A stretch of 13,898 nucleotides of DNA from G020354085 sp964482055 (GTDB lineage Bacteria; Pseudomonadota; Gammaproteobacteria; Acidiferrobacterales; Sulfurifustaceae). The stretch covers positions 1 to 13,898 of the forward strand of contig CAYZVX010000070.1 in assembly GCA_964482055.1 (NCBI GenBank). The letters run 5' to 3'. Below are positions 12,676-13,898 of the stretch, piece by piece (position 1 is the stretch's first letter; the number at the start of each line of letters is the position of its first letter). The translations under genes and the position numbers were made by a program. The notes beneath the pieces are model-generated. The model was not told where the DNA came from and did not search any database. It worked only from the letters and a program-made list of their open reading frames with translations.

Positions 12676-13004
12676 GACGCCTCTTGCACGTGGGGCGGCT
12701 GCCGCTGACACCGCGCGCCAAGCGCTCATCGAGTCGCTCGGACCGGCGCCCGCGGGCCGCGCAGTTGAATCGTCGGGACTGTATTGCATTTACCGGGGGC
12801 GTTCAACCCGCGCGCCGCACGTAACGACGCGAATCCGCGCACGCCAATGCCGCGCACGGATTGCCGGCTCGCGGTCAACGCATCGACCTGACGCGCGACG
12901 GCCGGCGGCCATCCAGGACGACAGGCGCCGGTGCGTGTGAATCGCGACGCCGCGTGCCGCGCGCGGAGCAGCACGACGGCATGAGTGCGGCACGGTCCGC
13001 CGCG
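12676..13004. other. Intergenic region between glgB and OmpA lipoprotein genes
   Basis: The 329 bases contain the glgB promoter and leader on the left (12676-12806). The rest (12807-13004) is GC-rich with no gene I can support and no clear terminator after the OmpA-like gene. Confidence 0.6.
12778..12806 (-). promoter_or_regulatory. Sigma-70-like promoter of glgB operon
   Basis: On the - strand TTGAAC (12806-12801) and TACAGT (12783-12778) are separated by exactly 17 bases. This pair drives transcription from about 12771, giving a leader of about 96 bases to the ATG at 12675. No FNR-type palindrome is present. Confidence 0.5.
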
Positions 13005-13733
13005 TTAGCGCCCGTTGGGCGGTACCGCGGTCTCGCGGGGCGGTTCGTGCACCGCGGTGAGCTGAATCTCCACGCGCCGGTTGCGCTGGCGGTTGGCGGC
13101 GCTGTCGTTGGGCGCAACCGGTCGATGCTCGGCGAAGCCGACGACCTCGAGTCGCTGCGCATCGATCTTGTGGCGATGCTGGAAGTAACGCACCACCGCG
13201 GCGGCGCGCGCCGCGGACAGCTCCCAGTTGGAAAAGTACTTGTCCTTGAGCGCCGCGCCGATCGGAACGTCATCGGTGTGTCCCTCCACGCGGATCATGT
13301 CGGTGGTGCGGGTGAGCGCCGCGGCGAGCTTGTCGAGCACGTCCTGGCCGCCGGGAAGAATCTCGGCGCTGCCCGACTTGAACAGGATGCGGTCGAGCAC
13401 GCGCACCGACAGCTGCCCTTTGAGCAGGCTGATCTCCACGTCCTTGTCGGCGAGCTCCTTCTGCAGCCGCTCGCGCAGGTCGGCCTCGCGCGCCTTGAGC
13501 GTCTCGGCGGCTTCCTGGGCCGCCGCCACGTTCGCCAGGCAGCCGGCGAGCTCGCCTTCCAGCCGCTGCCGCGCCTGGGCCGCTGCCTCCATGTCGGCCT
13601 TGACCTGCGTCTGCGTCTCGGTGAGCCGGGCGCGGCAGGCGGCGAGCTCCGCCTCCTTCGCCTCGAACGTGCCCTGGGTGACGCAGCCGGCAGCCGCCGC
13701 CAACGACACGATCACGATCCCGACAGCACGCAT
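13005..13733 (-). CDS. OmpA-family lipoprotein with coiled coil and peptidoglycan-binding domain
   Basis: This is a 242-residue protein. A lipoprotein signal (MRAVGIVIVSLAAAAGC, cysteine 17) is followed by a coiled-coil region of about 90 residues (EAELAACRARLTETQTQ through LQKELADKDVEISLLKGQ). An OmpA/MotB C-terminal domain begins near residue 110: FKSGSAEILPGGQDVL, VEGHTDDVPIG, SNWELSAARAAAVVRYF and ANRQRNRRVEIQL. The Asp and Arg positions that hold diaminopimelate are present (TDD...; NRRVEI). It would link a membrane to the wall without covalent bonds. The insert YFSNWELS is more like MotB/YiaD-type than classical OmpA. I chose the ATG at 13733 over 13766, since the predicted transcript starts near 13760 and GAGG lies upstream of 13733. 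Confidence 0.9.
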   Translation of the reverse strand: MRAVGIVIVSLAAAAGCVTQGTFEAKEAELAACRARLTETQTQVKADMEAAAQARQRLEGELAGCLANVAAAQEAAETLKAREADLRERLQKELADKDVEISLLKGQLSVRVLDRILFKSGSAEILPGGQDVLDKLAAALTRTTDMIRVEGHTDDVPIGAALKDKYFSNWELSAARAAAVVRYFQHRHKIDAQRLEVVGFAEHRPVAPNDSAANRQRNRRVEIQLTAVHEPPRETAVPPNGR

Positions 13734-13794
13734 GACGCTTTGCCTCGTTCGAGCCAACATGACCAAACGTTATGCGCCGACCTGAACGCCTGCT

Positions 13795-13808
13795 TTGACG
13801 CACGTCAA
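13795..13808. promoter_or_regulatory. FNR/ANR/FixK-type box TTGACGCACGTCAA upstream of OmpA lipoprotein gene
   Basis: This is a perfect TTGAC-N4-GTCAA palindrome. In the leftward direction, toward the OmpA-like gene, a partial -10 (CATAAC at 13774-13769 or TAACGT at 13772-13767) lies 27.5-29.5 bases from its centre. The rightward direction has only GC-rich DNA at that distance. Confidence 0.65.
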
Positions 13809-13898
13809 TACGAGCGGACGGCAAGCCGCGCGCGGCGTGCCGCCGATCGACACGGCGCACCGGAATCAGCGAACCGTGCGTTCCTCGTGCCGACCGAC

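Noticed and set aside
10789..12708. Open frame of 639 codons on + opposite glgB
   Set aside because: It is a complete antisense shadow of glgB, whose motifs are intact; stop codons are rare on the other strand of such high-GC genes.
13820..13841. GC-rich near-palindrome GGCAAGCCGC / GCGGCGTGCC as a terminator
   Set aside because: The arms are separated by two bases and no T tract follows; too little context remains at the window edge.

Overview
This is a high-GC bacterial window on a scaffolded assembly, with a run of exactly 100 N at 6419-6518. The gene content suggests a facultatively respiring proteobacterium, most likely gammaproteobacterial: an OprI/Lpp-like alanine-zipper lipoprotein, a YqjD/YqjE-type pair, EncFtn plus encapsulin, and FNR/ANR-type operators. 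The lineage call is inference from families and composition only. I see no rRNA, tRNA, CRISPR array, insertion sequence or phage gene cluster.

Layout. The first ~113 bases on + read like a short piece of the N-terminal part of a 2-oxoglutarate dehydrogenase E1 that stops where other genes begin. Next, on -, come a membrane-anchored DUF883 (YqjD/ElaB-like) gene and a YqjE/holin-like gene. On + follow a PilZ protein, a small protein of the family often mislabelled 'phosphoribosylpyrophosphate synthetase', and a coupled pair encoding the encapsulated ferritin EncFtn and its encapsulin shell. A REP-like inverted repeat follows. A tightly packed three-gene - operon (ABC-type ATPase, G3E/HypB-like GTPase with two CxxC pairs, and an Fe-S protein with a CdhD/AcsC-like four-cysteine motif) is the least explained unit. 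After the N gap come a universal stress protein (+), a DUF6544/DUF6920-like membrane-anchored protein (-), a site-2 protease with two CBS domains (+), an OprI/Lpp-like lipoprotein (+), an L,D-transpeptidase (-) downstream of glgB (-), and an OmpA-domain lipoprotein (-).

Main observation. Six exact FNR/ANR/FixK-type palindromes (TTGAY-N4-RTCAA), plus a seventh with one mismatch, lie in the window. All are intergenic and almost all sit just upstream of a gene. They precede the DUF883 operon, the PilZ gene, the EncFtn-encapsulin operon, the stress-protein gene, the divergent DUF6544/site-2-protease pair, the lipoprotein gene and the OmpA lipoprotein gene. At several of them a plausible -10 element lies about 29.5 bases from the box centre, the geometry of a class II FNR-activated promoter. 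The window therefore reads as a block of separately transcribed genes, probably under one oxygen- or redox-sensing regulator. The jobs they share are ribosome/membrane quiescence (DUF883/YqjE-like), iron storage, ATP-binding stress protein, intramembrane proteolysis and envelope anchoring to peptidoglycan. The glgB-L,D-transpeptidase operon and the ABC/GTPase/Fe-S operon lack a visible box; glgB instead has an ordinary sigma-70-like promoter.

How the genes fit together. EncFtn oxidises iron inside the encapsulin shell. The Lpp-like lipoprotein ends in lysine, and its convergent neighbour is the type of enzyme that can attach such a lysine to peptidoglycan; the OmpA-domain lipoprotein is a second, non-covalent anchor. 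The three-gene - operon looks like a metallocofactor maturation or activation cassette, but its target is not in the window.
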